From NCBI RefSeq assembly GCF_013817205.1, contig NZ_JACDDD010000004.1:26457-90456 (forward strand): DNA of 64,000 bases, given 5' to 3'. This DNA comes from Polaromonas sp. (GTDB lineage Bacteria; Pseudomonadota; Gammaproteobacteria; Burkholderiales; Burkholderiaceae_C). The position numbers and the translations under genes were made by a program. How positions within the stretch are numbered: position 1 is the stretch's first letter; each line of letters opens with the position of its first letter. The notes beneath the pieces are model-generated. The model made no database searches. It was given only the letters and a program-made list of their open reading frames with translations, and was not told the DNA's origin. Of the stretch, positions 7,775-15,352 are shown in pieces.

Positions 7775-9760
7775 GTGAAAATCCTCCATAAAACCGGAAC
7801 CACGGTTCTATATGTAGCAAGTCTGGCACTGGCTGCGCCAGGTTTACAAGCGCAGTCGGACTTGCCCCTGACCGGGCCGGCCTGGGCGCTGGCCGACGAG
7901 GGGTACAAAGCCTTTGCCCGTGGTGACTATGGCATTGCGCGGGAAAAAGCACGCGAAGCCTTGCGGCTGCGACCCGATGCGGTACAGCTGCAGGAACTGA
8001 TTCGCAAGATCGATGCGGCACAACGCCCTGCTGCGTTTCAGTCAAAGCCGACGGCCCCCCGGGCCCGGGTATTTCGTTCTCCACCGGCCATTGCCGATAT
8101 GCAACCGGCGCCTTCTCCACCCCGGCCTGATCCTGCCTTCGCGGCCGCGGCCGAGGGCTACAAGGCGTATGACAGTGCGAAGTACGCTGCAGCGGTTGGT
8201 TTTGCGCAGGAGGCAGTGCGCCTTGCGCCAATGAACCGCGACTACCGGCTGTTGCTTGTCAACGCGCTGCTGGCGGACGGCCGGTTGCCCGAGGCGGATC
8301 AGGCGATCACGGCAGCCATCGCCGAAGCCGGCGACGACGGCCGCCTGGTGGCCCAGCAGCAGCCGCTGCGCCGCCGCATGCAGGACGCACAAGCCTTGGC
8401 CTTGGGCACTGCGGCCTACGCTGATTTTGAGCGTGCGGATTTTGCAGCCGCCGCCAGCAACGCCAGGCAGGCCTTGCAACTGACGCCGGGGAACCGCGAC
8501 TACCAGACTTTGCTTGTACGTTCGCTGTATCGCAACAATCAATACGCCGAGGCCGAGCAGCAGGCGGACATCGTCATCGGGCGTGCGCCTGATGCGTCGC
8601 TGTTCATGTTGCGCGGCCAGATACGCCAGAAACTCGGACAGGAGGCAGGCGCGCGCGATGACTTCGAATCCGCCCTGCGTCTGAAGCAGCTCACGGCCGC
8701 TGAAGAGGTCGCGCTGCTGCTCGACCTGGGCCGCAAGAGCGAAGCGCGGACCCGCTTTGAACAGGCGCGCGCGGACGGCTCGTTGGCGCTGTCGGGGGCG
8801 GAGCTGGGGTACCTTGCCGTCCGCGTGGGGAATGATGAGCAGGCGCTGAAGGCTTTCAACCAGGCCGATACGGCGGGCAAGCTGCGCAGTTCAGCGTGGG
8901 GTGATGCCGCATATGCCGCCGTGCGGGCGGGTGAGGACGCACAGGCGATTGGCTATTTCAAGCGCACTATCGACGACGCTGGGCCCTTGAAGCTGGCCAT
9001 GACGCCCCAGATGCTGTTCGAAACAAGGCGGGCGGTGGCAGAAGTCTCCCGCGAGTTTGGTGCTATCGCCTCGGTCAGTTACCGCGGGAGTGTCTCCGGG
9101 TCAGGCTTGCCGCCCGGTGCCCCCACAGACAGTGTGCAGGGTGGTGCGGAGCTTTACTGGCGACCGTGGGGTTATCGAAACGCGCGCTACACGGAGATAT
9201 TTGTCCGCGGGTTTCAAACGTTTGGCAGCAAGGGCGGTGGCGCGACTGGCAGCCAGACCCTGCAGACGGCAGCCGGCATACGTCACAAGCCCTTCACCGA
9301 TGTCAATCTTGTAGGGTCCATCAGCCGGGTGTTTGCGCCTTCGGGTGGAAAGGATGACTGGCTGGCCCAAATCGGTTATTCCGGGGGGACCGGCGGCGAT
9401 CTTCGGGTGGATGTGCCATCGTGGTGGACCAGCCGGACCTCCGCAGAAGTCGGGCGTTATCTTTCGGCTGGGCAGACTTACGCTTTGGCGCAGGCGGACC
9501 TCGGCCGCAGCTTCCGGGTCGGCGAGTCCGGCAGGTGGGTGGTATTTCCCCATCTGTCGCTGGCAGCGGACTACAGCTCTGTTGCCCAGTCGCGAAGTTC
9601 TGCAGGCATAGGCCCTGGTATCGGCGCGCGTTACTGGTTTCGGGAAGACGTCTATAACGCACCGCGTTCCTATCTGGACGTGTCTTTGCAATACCGCGGG
9701 CGCGTGACTGGTGCGCCCCGCGCCGGTGGTGTTTTCCTGCTCACCACCCTGTCCTACTGA
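7775..9760 (+). CDS. nfrA: NfrA-like TPR / outer membrane glycan export protein
   Basis: I place the start at GTG 7775, 4 nt after the nfrB stop, because it gives a clean signal peptide (KILHK then a hydrophobic core ending GLQA-Q); the ATG at 7736 would overlap nfrB and spoil it. The mature protein (661 residues in all) has TPR-like repeats (GYKAFARGDY, GYKAYDSAKY, AYADFERADF, each followed by AREALRL-, AQEAVRL- or ARQALQL-type helices), then from about residue 430 a beta-barrel-like NfrA C-terminal domain with alternating aromatic strands. It is shorter than E. coli NfrA (about 990 residues). Role: outer-membrane secretion and scaffold for the NfrB product; in E. coli NfrA is also the phage N4 receptor component. 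The stop overlaps the next start (TGATG). Confidence 0.8.
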   Translation: MKILHKTGTTVLYVASLALAAPGLQAQSDLPLTGPAWALADEGYKAFARGDYGIAREKAREALRLRPDAVQLQELIRKIDAAQRPAAFQSKPTAPRARVFRSPPAIADMQPAPSPPRPDPAFAAAAEGYKAYDSAKYAAAVGFAQEAVRLAPMNRDYRLLLVNALLADGRLPEADQAITAAIAEAGDDGRLVAQQQPLRRRMQDAQALALGTAAYADFERADFAAAASNARQALQLTPGNRDYQTLLVRSLYRNNQYAEAEQQADIVIGRAPDASLFMLRGQIRQKLGQEAGARDDFESALRLKQLTAAEEVALLLDLGRKSEARTRFEQARADGSLALSGAELGYLAVRVGNDEQALKAFNQADTAGKLRSSAWGDAAYAAVRAGEDAQAIGYFKRTIDDAGPLKLAMTPQMLFETRRAVAEVSREFGAIASVSYRGSVSGSGLPPGAPTDSVQGGAELYWRPWGYRNARYTEIFVRGFQTFGSKGGGATGSQTLQTAAGIRHKPFTDVNLVGSISRVFAPSGGKDDWLAQIGYSGGTGGDLRVDVPSWWTSRTSAEVGRYLSAGQTYALAQADLGRSFRVGESGRWVVFPHLSLAADYSSVAQSRSSAGIGPGIGARYWFREDVYNAPRSYLDVSLQYRGRVTGAPRAGGVFLLTTLSY

Positions 9761-10659
9761 TGAAGCAGCGCATAACGTCCAGGCTCGCTCGCCCTTCGGT
9801 CGATTCCTGCAGGCCGTGGCTGGCCGCCATGCTGGCGGTGGCGCTGATGCTGGGTGCCTGCGCGGGACCGCCGGCAGTGATTCCGCCGCTGGCCGGTATG
9901 GTCTGGCAACCGGACAACAAGACGCTGGATCCGCGCGGCAACTGGCAGCGCCTGGGCGCCACCGAATTGCTGGTGCAATGGACGGCCGTTGACGGGGTGG
10001 CCTATGTGGACAACCCCCTGCTGCCGGTGGCAACGCAACGTCCCCCGTGGCACCGGATTGCGGGCGAAGCCTGGGCACAGGGCGTGATTCTGGGTCTGGC
10101 AGGACGCTTTGACGAAAAGGCGGCACGCGCGGACATCGTCAAGCTTGCTGAGGCCTCGGTGGTGCTGGCGGGGCTGCCTACGCCACTGAAGGTGACAGGA
10201 TGGTATTTTCCCGTGGAGATCGACCCGACCTGGACCGAGGCGCCAACCTTGGCACCCCTGCTTGCCACCTTGCCGCGCCCGCTGTGGATCAGCGTCTACG
10301 ACAGCGCCAACGTTGGCCCCGAAGCACTGGTGCAGGGTCTGGCCAAATGGTTGCCGCCTGATGTTGGGGTGTTTTTCCAGGATGGGGTCGGTGTGCACGC
10401 GCGGGAAGCGCACGTCGCCCGCCAATATGCCGACGTGCTGTCGGCGAAGCTGGGCCGGGAGCGGGTACGGGTGATTGCAGAGGCTTTCCGCCCGCAAACC
10501 GGTGGCGGCTTTCGCAGCGCGACGATTGGTGAGCTCAGGCCGCAGCTGGCGAACTACGCGGGCTACCGCATCTATCTGTTTGACGGGCCGCACTATGTAC
10601 CGGACTCCCTGACTGCGGAGATTGCAGCCGCGCAGGTGCCCGCCCCTAAGGCTCAATAG
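9760..10659 (+). CDS. DUF4434-type lipoprotein, putative TIM-barrel glycan enzyme
   Basis: A 299-residue lipoprotein: twin basic N-terminus, hydrophobic core and lipobox LMLGAC with Cys34. The mature part resembles the DUF4434 (putative glycoside hydrolase, TIM-barrel) group: LVQWT near residue 70, GWYFPVEID near 148, WISVYD near 176 and FFQDGVGV near 206 are the beta-strand ends expected of such a barrel, with acidic residues placed at strand tips. The gene is translationally coupled to nfrA by a TGATG overlap, so it belongs to the synthase operon, probably trimming or processing the glycan. Its stop overlaps by 7 nt the stop region of the convergent gene on the other strand. Catalytic activity is inferred. 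Confidence 0.65.
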   Translation: MKQRITSRLARPSVDSCRPWLAAMLAVALMLGACAGPPAVIPPLAGMVWQPDNKTLDPRGNWQRLGATELLVQWTAVDGVAYVDNPLLPVATQRPPWHRIAGEAWAQGVILGLAGRFDEKAARADIVKLAEASVVLAGLPTPLKVTGWYFPVEIDPTWTEAPTLAPLLATLPRPLWISVYDSANVGPEALVQGLAKWLPPDVGVFFQDGVGVHAREAHVARQYADVLSAKLGRERVRVIAEAFRPQTGGGFRSATIGELRPQLANYAGYRIYLFDGPHYVPDSLTAEIAAAQVPAPKAQ

Positions 10660-11084
10660 CGCACGCTGCAGACTTCCAGCGCATTCAGGCCGTGGTCGGT
10701 AATGATGTAGCCACCGGTGCCATCGTCGTCCAGAAAGCCGTGTTTGTGCAATGAGCTCACGGTTTTCAGGCCATGGGCACGGGTTTTGTGCGGTTGCGGC
10801 TGTTTGCGCTCTGATGGCGCCACGGCAACAATTCGGAAACCATAACGCGCATCCTCCAGGCACTCGTACTGCTTGTAGGTCAGGGTCTTCAGGGGCAGGG
10901 CGCCGGTGGTGGTCCCGCTCCATTCAAATTCGGGTGGTGCGTAGCTGACTTGGTAAGCGGTTTCTTCGGCGGCGGTTTTCGTGGCGGCCGCGAGGTCGAT
11001 ATTGCGTCGCTTCCTGCGCAGCCACAAAAAGGCGGCCAATCCCAGCAGCGCCAATAGGACAAGCACAAACACCACGAGTTCCAC
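10653..11084 (-). CDS. Membrane-anchored hypothetical protein
   Basis: A 143-residue protein starting at GTG 11084 with one N-terminal transmembrane helix (residues 1-22: VVFVLVLLALLGLAAFLWL) followed by RRKRR, so the C-terminal domain is cytoplasmic. That domain (YKQYECLEDARYGFRIVAV ... GGYIITDHGLNALEV) has a compact mixed alpha/beta look, with a GYIITDHGLNAL element reminiscent of small winged-helix tails, but I do not recognise a family. It runs convergently into the DUF4434 lipoprotein gene, overlapping it by 7 nt. There is no evident operon partner. Confidence 0.6.
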   Translation of the reverse strand: MELVVFVLVLLALLGLAAFLWLRRKRRNIDLAAATKTAAEETAYQVSYAPPEFEWSGTTTGALPLKTLTYKQYECLEDARYGFRIVAVAPSERKQPQPHKTRAHGLKTVSSLHKHGFLDDDGTGGYIITDHGLNALEVCSVRY

Positions 11085-11171
11085 AACACGCCTTTCAGTC
11101 TATACGGGGATTATCGGCAAAACGGTTGCGTGGGGTTGTTGCACGCTGCCAGACGGTCTGTGGCGGCGGGT

Positions 11172-11483
11172 TCAGCGGTCGCCGATGTCGAGCTCATAGT
11201 GTGCGTCGCCCATATAGCGCTCAGCGCCGAAGGCGGCACGTGTTGCGGCCAGTTCGGCGGCTTCCCACTGGTCTGCCAAGACCTGTTCGGCCGGGTTCAG
11301 GTCCCAGGGACGGTCCTGCTCCCCATGTGCAAGCAACAGCCTGAGCCATGCCCGGTATACCGGTGCCACCAGGCTGGCGTCACCCAGCGACGCTTCTAGT
11401 GCCGCGCGAAAACGCTGCGCTGCGGCCTCACGCTCTGCCGCGCTGACGTCGTCGGTGTGAAAGATCCGCAGTGTGTAGCTCAT
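11172..11483 (-). CDS. Small conserved-looking hypothetical protein
   Basis: A 103-residue acidic soluble protein (SYTLRIFHTDDVSAAEREAA at the N-terminus) with long helices and no signal peptide or transmembrane segment. GC-rich third positions support coding. It lies alone between the membrane-anchored hypothetical gene (88 nt downstream on the same strand) and the divergent bactofilin gene. I do not recognise the family and no catalytic or binding motif is evident. Confidence 0.55.
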   Translation of the reverse strand: MSYTLRIFHTDDVSAAEREAAAQRFRAALEASLGDASLVAPVYRAWLRLLLAHGEQDRPWDLNPAEQVLADQWEAAELAATRAAFGAERYMGDAHYELDIGDR

Positions 11484-11641
11484 GCGGCAAGTCTATCGTT
11501 TGCGCGTCGGCTGCTTCGCATGCGGGGCGCTGGCGGGCGTAGCGCGTGGCAGTGCAATTAATTTCGTTACTCATCTTGCATTAGCAGTGGAGACTTTTGA
11601 AAACCGTGTCCGTACCATCGGACTCTTTTGAAGGAAACCTC

Positions 11642-12196
11642 ATGGCATTGCAATCACCGTTCTTCGGCAAGCGCGACAACGAACCCACCAGCCTGCGTCA
11701 CGGCAGTCCCAACGCCAACCCCTATGCCAATGGCACGCCGGCAGCAGCCACATCTTCCGCCGCAGTGAACACGCAGGCAACGCCAGTGCAGGAGAACGCG
11801 GCGGCAGCCGTCGGGACTGCGCGCGAAGGCGGCAGCAAGCTGACGGTGGGCCCCAACATCAAGCTCAAGGGCGTAGAGATCACCGATTGCGACACCCTGG
11901 TGGTCGAAGGCCTGGTCGAAGCCACCATGGACTCGCGCGTGATCCAGATCGCCGAGCACGGTGCGTTCAAGGGCTCAGCCGAAATCGACATTGCCGAAAT
12001 TCACGGTGAGTTCGACGGCAACCTCACGGTGCGCCAGAAACTGGTGATTTATGCGACCGGCAAGGTCACCGGCAAGATCCGTTATGGCAAGCTGGTGATC
12101 GAAGAAGGTGGCCAGCTCGCCGGAGAAATTCTCTATGGCGCAGTGGCTGGCACCAAGGCGGCGCTGGTCGGCAAGCCGGGCCTGCAGGTCGCCTGA
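11642..12196 (+). CDS. Bactofilin (polymer-forming cytoskeletal protein)
   Basis: The start is set at ATG 11642 because AAGGAAA at 11631-11637 is a good ribosome-binding site; the TTG-started longer frame from 11597 has none. The 184-residue product has a disordered Ala/Asn/Thr-rich N-terminus (about 65 residues) and a right-handed beta-helix bactofilin domain from about GPNIKLKGVEITDCD to the C-terminus, with the typical GxxEGxxExTxxS, AEIHGEFDGNL and VTGKIRYGKL rungs. Bactofilins self-assemble into membrane-associated filaments that organise cell-wall or envelope machinery. The gene is monocistronic here. Its proximity to the polysaccharide locus is notable but may be chance. Confidence 0.88.
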   Translation: MALQSPFFGKRDNEPTSLRHGSPNANPYANGTPAAATSSAAVNTQATPVQENAAAAVGTAREGGSKLTVGPNIKLKGVEITDCDTLVVEGLVEATMDSRVIQIAEHGAFKGSAEIDIAEIHGEFDGNLTVRQKLVIYATGKVTGKIRYGKLVIEEGGQLAGEILYGAVAGTKAALVGKPGLQVA

Positions 12197-12296
12197 ATCG
12201 GCTGTTGACAGAGGGCTGATCTCCACTGGTGGGTGGCTGCACGCCCGGTGAGCGTGCGTGTCACCGGCTTGACCGGCCTGGCCGGTGCCCGCGGCG

Positions 12297-12308
12297 CACA
12301 ATCGTCGC
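12297..12308 (+). promoter_or_regulatory. -10-like CACAAT placed for a leaderless transcript of the carboxylase gene
   Basis: CACAAT occupies 12297-12302 and the ATG begins at 12309, so transcription starting 6-7 nt after the hexamer would begin at the start codon. No Shine-Dalgarno sequence is visible between them. The same 12-nt spacing recurs before recG and oxyR. No good -35 at 16-18 nt was found. Confidence 0.4.
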
Positions 12309-14129
12309 ATGAACGCTGTCCATTCCCCCCTGCAGGCCCGCATTGTCCAGTGGGCCGTCGCGCCCGGTGATGTTGTTGCTGCTGGCGACCTGTTGCTGAT
12401 TCTTGAAGCCATGAAGATGGAGCACGAGGTACGTGCGTCAGTAGCCGGACAAGTCACAGAATTGTTCTTCGCAGCCGATGAACTGGTCGAGTCGGGTGCC
12501 CTGCTCGCCACTTTGCAAGCCGGCACAGCGAGTGCTGTTGCGCGCGCGCCGTCGCCTTCCGCGCAGGTGGCGTCCACCGCACTTCGGCCCGACCTGCAGC
12601 GCGTGCTGGACCGCAACCACAAGACCGCGGACGCCAGCCGCCCTGAAGCCATGGCCAAACGCCATGCGCTCGGGCTGCGCAGCGCGCGCGAGAACATCGC
12701 CGACCTATGCGACGAAGGGTCATTTATTGAATACGGCGCGCTGGCCGTCGCGGCGCAGCGCAGCCGCCGCAGCGAAGAAGACCTGATGGCCAACACGCCG
12801 GCCGACGGCATGGTCACCGGCATCGGCAGCATCAACCGCGCCTTGTTCGGCGCCGAAACCAGCCGCGCCGTGGTGATGGCTTACGACGCCACGGTGCTGG
12901 CCGGCACCCAGGGCATGCGCAACCACCAGAAGACCGACCGCATGCTGGGTATCGCGCTGCAGAACAAGCTGCCAGTGGTGTTGTTTGCCGAAGGCGGCGG
13001 CGGCCGACCCGGTGACATCGATATGCCCATCGTCGCGGGCTTGCATGTCGCCACTTTTGCCAGTTATGCGCGGCTGTCGGGCCAGGTGCCGGTGATCGGC
13101 ATCGTGGCCGGGCGCTGTTTTGCCGGCAATGCGGCCTTGCTGGGGTGCAGCGACGTGATCATCGCCACCCGGGGCAGCAACATCGGCATGGGCGGGCCGG
13201 CCATGGTTGAAGGCGGCGGCCTGGGTGTGTTCAAGCCCGAACAAATTGGCCCCAGCGATGTACAACACGCCAACGGCGTGATTGATGTGCTGGTGGACGA
13301 CGAGGCGCAGGCCGTCGCTGCGGCGCGCCATTACCTGTCCTTTTTCCAGGGCTCAGTGAAAGACTGGCTGGCACCCGATGCGAATGCCCTGCGCGGTGCC
13401 GTGCCCGAGAACCGCCTGCGTGTGTACGACACGCTGGACGTGTTGAAGGGCGTGGTGGACAGCAACAGCCTCCTGCTGCTGCGCACCGGCTTTGGCGCCG
13501 GCATCCACACCGCGCTGGCACGTATCGAAGGGCGCGCGGTGGGCATTCTTGCCAACAACCCGCAGCACTTGGGCGGCGCCATTGACGCCGATGCCGCCGA
13601 CAAGGCTGCGCGCTTCATACAACTGTGCAACACCCACGGCCTGCCGCTCGTGAGCTTTGTCGATACCCCTGGCTTCATGGTTGGCCCCGACGTGGAGGCG
13701 CAGGCGCAGGTGCGCCATGTCAGCCGCATGTTTGTGGTCGCCGCGGCCTTGCGTGTGCCGTTTTTCAGCGTGGTGCTGCGCAAGGGTTACGGCCTCGGCG
13801 CGATGGCGATGACGGCTGGCGGCTTTCATTCGCCGATGTTTACCGCCGCCTGGCCCACCGGGGAGTTTGGTGCGATGGGGCTGGAAGGTGCGGTGAAGCT
13901 GGGCTACCGCAAGGAGCTGGAGGCGGTGCCCGAGGGCCCTGAACGCGACAGGCTGTACGCCACGCTGGTGGCGCGCCAGTATGAAAGCGGCAGCGCCCTC
14001 AACATGGCGACCACGCTGGAAGTCGACGCGGTGATTGACCCGGCGCAGACGCGGCCCTGGCTGGCGCGCGGCCTGACTTCGGCCCGTGCTCGGCCCGATA
14101 CCGGGGCGCGGTTTGTAGACACCTGGTGA
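12309..14129 (+). CDS. Acyl-CoA carboxylase: N-terminal biotin carrier fused to carboxyltransferase
   Basis: A 606-residue fusion. Residues 1-75 form a biotin/lipoyl-carrier domain with EAMKMEH (biotin Lys36). After an Ala/Pro linker, about residues 95-606 form a complete carboxyltransferase with both crotonase-like halves: VLAGTQGMRNHQKTDRM, GGGGRPGD, GRCFAGNAALLG, GSNIGMGGPAMVEGGGLG in the N half; GILANNPQHLGGAID, SFVDTPGFMVG, RKGYGLGAMAM, EFGAMGLEGAVKLGYRKE in the C half. It transfers CO2 from carboxybiotin to an acyl-CoA. No biotin carboxylase gene is adjacent, so that subunit must come from elsewhere. The alternative GTG at 12285 adds eight residues without a better ribosome site; ATG 12309 follows a CACAAT hexamer. 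Substrate is undetermined. Confidence 0.85.
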   Translation: MNAVHSPLQARIVQWAVAPGDVVAAGDLLLILEAMKMEHEVRASVAGQVTELFFAADELVESGALLATLQAGTASAVARAPSPSAQVASTALRPDLQRVLDRNHKTADASRPEAMAKRHALGLRSARENIADLCDEGSFIEYGALAVAAQRSRRSEEDLMANTPADGMVTGIGSINRALFGAETSRAVVMAYDATVLAGTQGMRNHQKTDRMLGIALQNKLPVVLFAEGGGGRPGDIDMPIVAGLHVATFASYARLSGQVPVIGIVAGRCFAGNAALLGCSDVIIATRGSNIGMGGPAMVEGGGLGVFKPEQIGPSDVQHANGVIDVLVDDEAQAVAAARHYLSFFQGSVKDWLAPDANALRGAVPENRLRVYDTLDVLKGVVDSNSLLLLRTGFGAGIHTALARIEGRAVGILANNPQHLGGAIDADAADKAARFIQLCNTHGLPLVSFVDTPGFMVGPDVEAQAQVRHVSRMFVVAAALRVPFFSVVLRKGYGLGAMAMTAGGFHSPMFTAAWPTGEFGAMGLEGAVKLGYRKELEAVPEGPERDRLYATLVARQYESGSALNMATTLEVDAVIDPAQTRPWLARGLTSARARPDTGARFVDTW

Positions 14130-14160
14130 GTGGTCAAGCTGCCGATTGATGATCAAATCG

Positions 14161-14212
14161 GCATCTAGCCCTTGCTGGATATGAGTGAGTAGCTATCAAA
14201 AAGATAGTAGAC
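14161..14212 (-). repeat. Dispersed repeat R2, copy A, forming the lrgB 3' end
   Basis: Read on the minus strand it runs CTACTATCTTTTTGATAGCT, then ACTC..., CCAGCAAGGGCTAG and GCCGATTTGAT, matching copies near 16.95, 26.77 and 41.1 kb (GCTAT, AGTAGCT, GGGCTGG, GATTTGAT blocks). The CTATC...GATAG part can fold. The lrgB codons Leu-Leu-Ser-Phe-stop lie inside it, so the repeat supplies that protein's C-terminus. Confidence 0.65.
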
Positions 14213-14927
14213 GAAACATCAAGGGCAGCAACAGCGAGGCCAGCACCACCTGCAGGCCCAGCGCCAGGCCCGCATAGGCGCCCGCGTCGGCATTGACCTG
14301 CAGCGCGCGCGCCGCGCCTATTCCGTGCGACACCGTGCCCAGCGCAAAACCGCGCGCCGCCCAGCCGGCGCTGTCGAATGGAATGCGGCACAGGTCGAAC
14401 AAATATTTGCCGGCCAGCGCACCGACCAGACCCGTCATGACCGCGAAGACCGCTGCCAGCGCCGGGATGCCGCCAATTTTGTCGGCAATGCCCATGGCCA
14501 CCGGTGCGGTGACCGACTTGGGCGCCAGCGACAGCAGGACCTCGGCCGGCAGGCCGACGGCCCAACCCAGCGCTACGGCCGAGCCGATGGTCGCCGCCCC
14601 GCCGGCCAGTGCCGCCAGCAACAAGCGGTCCCAGCGCTGACGCAATTCGATACGGCGCTGCCACAACGGCCAGGCCAGCGCCACGACCGCCGGCCCGAGC
14701 AGGAAGTGGATGAACTGCGCGCCGGCAAAATAGGTTGGGTAAGGCACGTCGGTAACCAGCAGCACCGCGGCAATCGTCAACACTGTCCAGAACACCGGAT
14801 TCGCCCAGGATGCGTGCTGCAGCCGTGCATAAGCGGCCTGCGCCAGCACATAGACCACCAGCGTTGCCGTCAGGCCGAACAGCGGCGTGGCGGAAAGGTA
14901 AACCCAGAGTTCAACGAACTTCGGCAT
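14196..14927 (-). CDS. lrgB: LrgB/CidB family inner membrane protein
   Basis: A 243-residue polytopic protein with about seven to eight hydrophobic helices and the LrgB signature region LAPKSVTAPVAMGIADKIGG plus GTVSHGIGAARAL. LrgB works with LrgA/CidA in holin-antiholin-like control of murein hydrolase activity or metabolite (pyruvate/glycolate) transport. It overlaps lrgA by 17 nt, so the two are translated together. The last residues (LLSF) and stop derive from dispersed repeat R2, implying the original C-terminus was altered when the repeat arrived. It runs convergently against the carboxylase gene. Confidence 0.88.
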   Translation of the reverse strand: MPKFVELWVYLSATPLFGLTATLVVYVLAQAAYARLQHASWANPVFWTVLTIAAVLLVTDVPYPTYFAGAQFIHFLLGPAVVALAWPLWQRRIELRQRWDRLLLAALAGGAATIGSAVALGWAVGLPAEVLLSLAPKSVTAPVAMGIADKIGGIPALAAVFAVMTGLVGALAGKYLFDLCRIPFDSAGWAARGFALGTVSHGIGAARALQVNADAGAYAGLALGLQVVLASLLLPLMFRLLSF

Positions 14928-15267
14928 CGCCCTTGCGCCCCCAAAAGTTGAGCAACAGCGCCGTCACCACCAGACCGATCAGCGTCGAGAGCACGATCAC
15001 CAGCAGCAAGCGCCCACCGTATTCGCTGATCAGTGACAGGTGGGTCATGACGCCGACACCGACCGGCACAAACAGCAGCGACAGGTGCGCAAGAAGAAAG
15101 TCGGCGCAGGCAGCCACCGGCTCACGCACCAGCGGCCAGTTCAACGCCATCAGCAGCAAAATCATGCCCACCACCGGGCCGGGAAAAGGCAGCGACAAGG
15201 CGCGCGACATCAGCTCGCCAAGGGACTGCAGAAGAAGCAGCCAGGCCAGGCCGCGCAAACCTGTCAT
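14911..15267 (-). CDS. lrgA: LrgA/CidA family holin-like membrane protein
   Basis: A 118-residue protein with four hydrophobic helices and the family motif LPFPGPVVGMILLLMAL. I use ATG 15267 (MTGLRGLAWLLL); a longer TTG-started frame from 15294 begins inside dispersed repeat R1 and is unlikely. It is followed by lrgB with a 17-nt overlap. Its upstream neighbour is a GlcD-type FAD oxidase gene on the same strand, ending 86 nt before it, with an R1 copy between. Since LrgAB homologues can move glycolate or pyruvate, the pairing with a glycolate/D-lactate oxidase is suggestive but unproven. Confidence 0.87.
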   Translation of the reverse strand: MTGLRGLAWLLLLQSLGELMSRALSLPFPGPVVGMILLLMALNWPLVREPVAACADFLLAHLSLLFVPVGVGVMTHLSLISEYGGRLLLVIVLSTLIGLVVTALLLNFWGRKGDAEVR

Positions 15268-15284
15268 GACGACCGCAGCGCCGG

Positions 15285-15352
15285 GCAGCCCCAAGCAAGG
15301 TCAGCCCGCTCCGGGGGGCAGCGTATTACACGCACTGAAAAGCGTGGGGGCA
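15285..15352 (+). repeat. Dispersed repeat R1, copy a
   Basis: Contains the R1 hallmarks GCCCCAAGCAAGG, the hairpin core GCCCGCTCCGGGGGGC, then CAGCGTATTACACGCACTG and AAGCGTGGGGGCAT. The right edge abuts the stop codon of the FAD oxidase gene. It separates that gene from lrgA. Confidence 0.75.
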
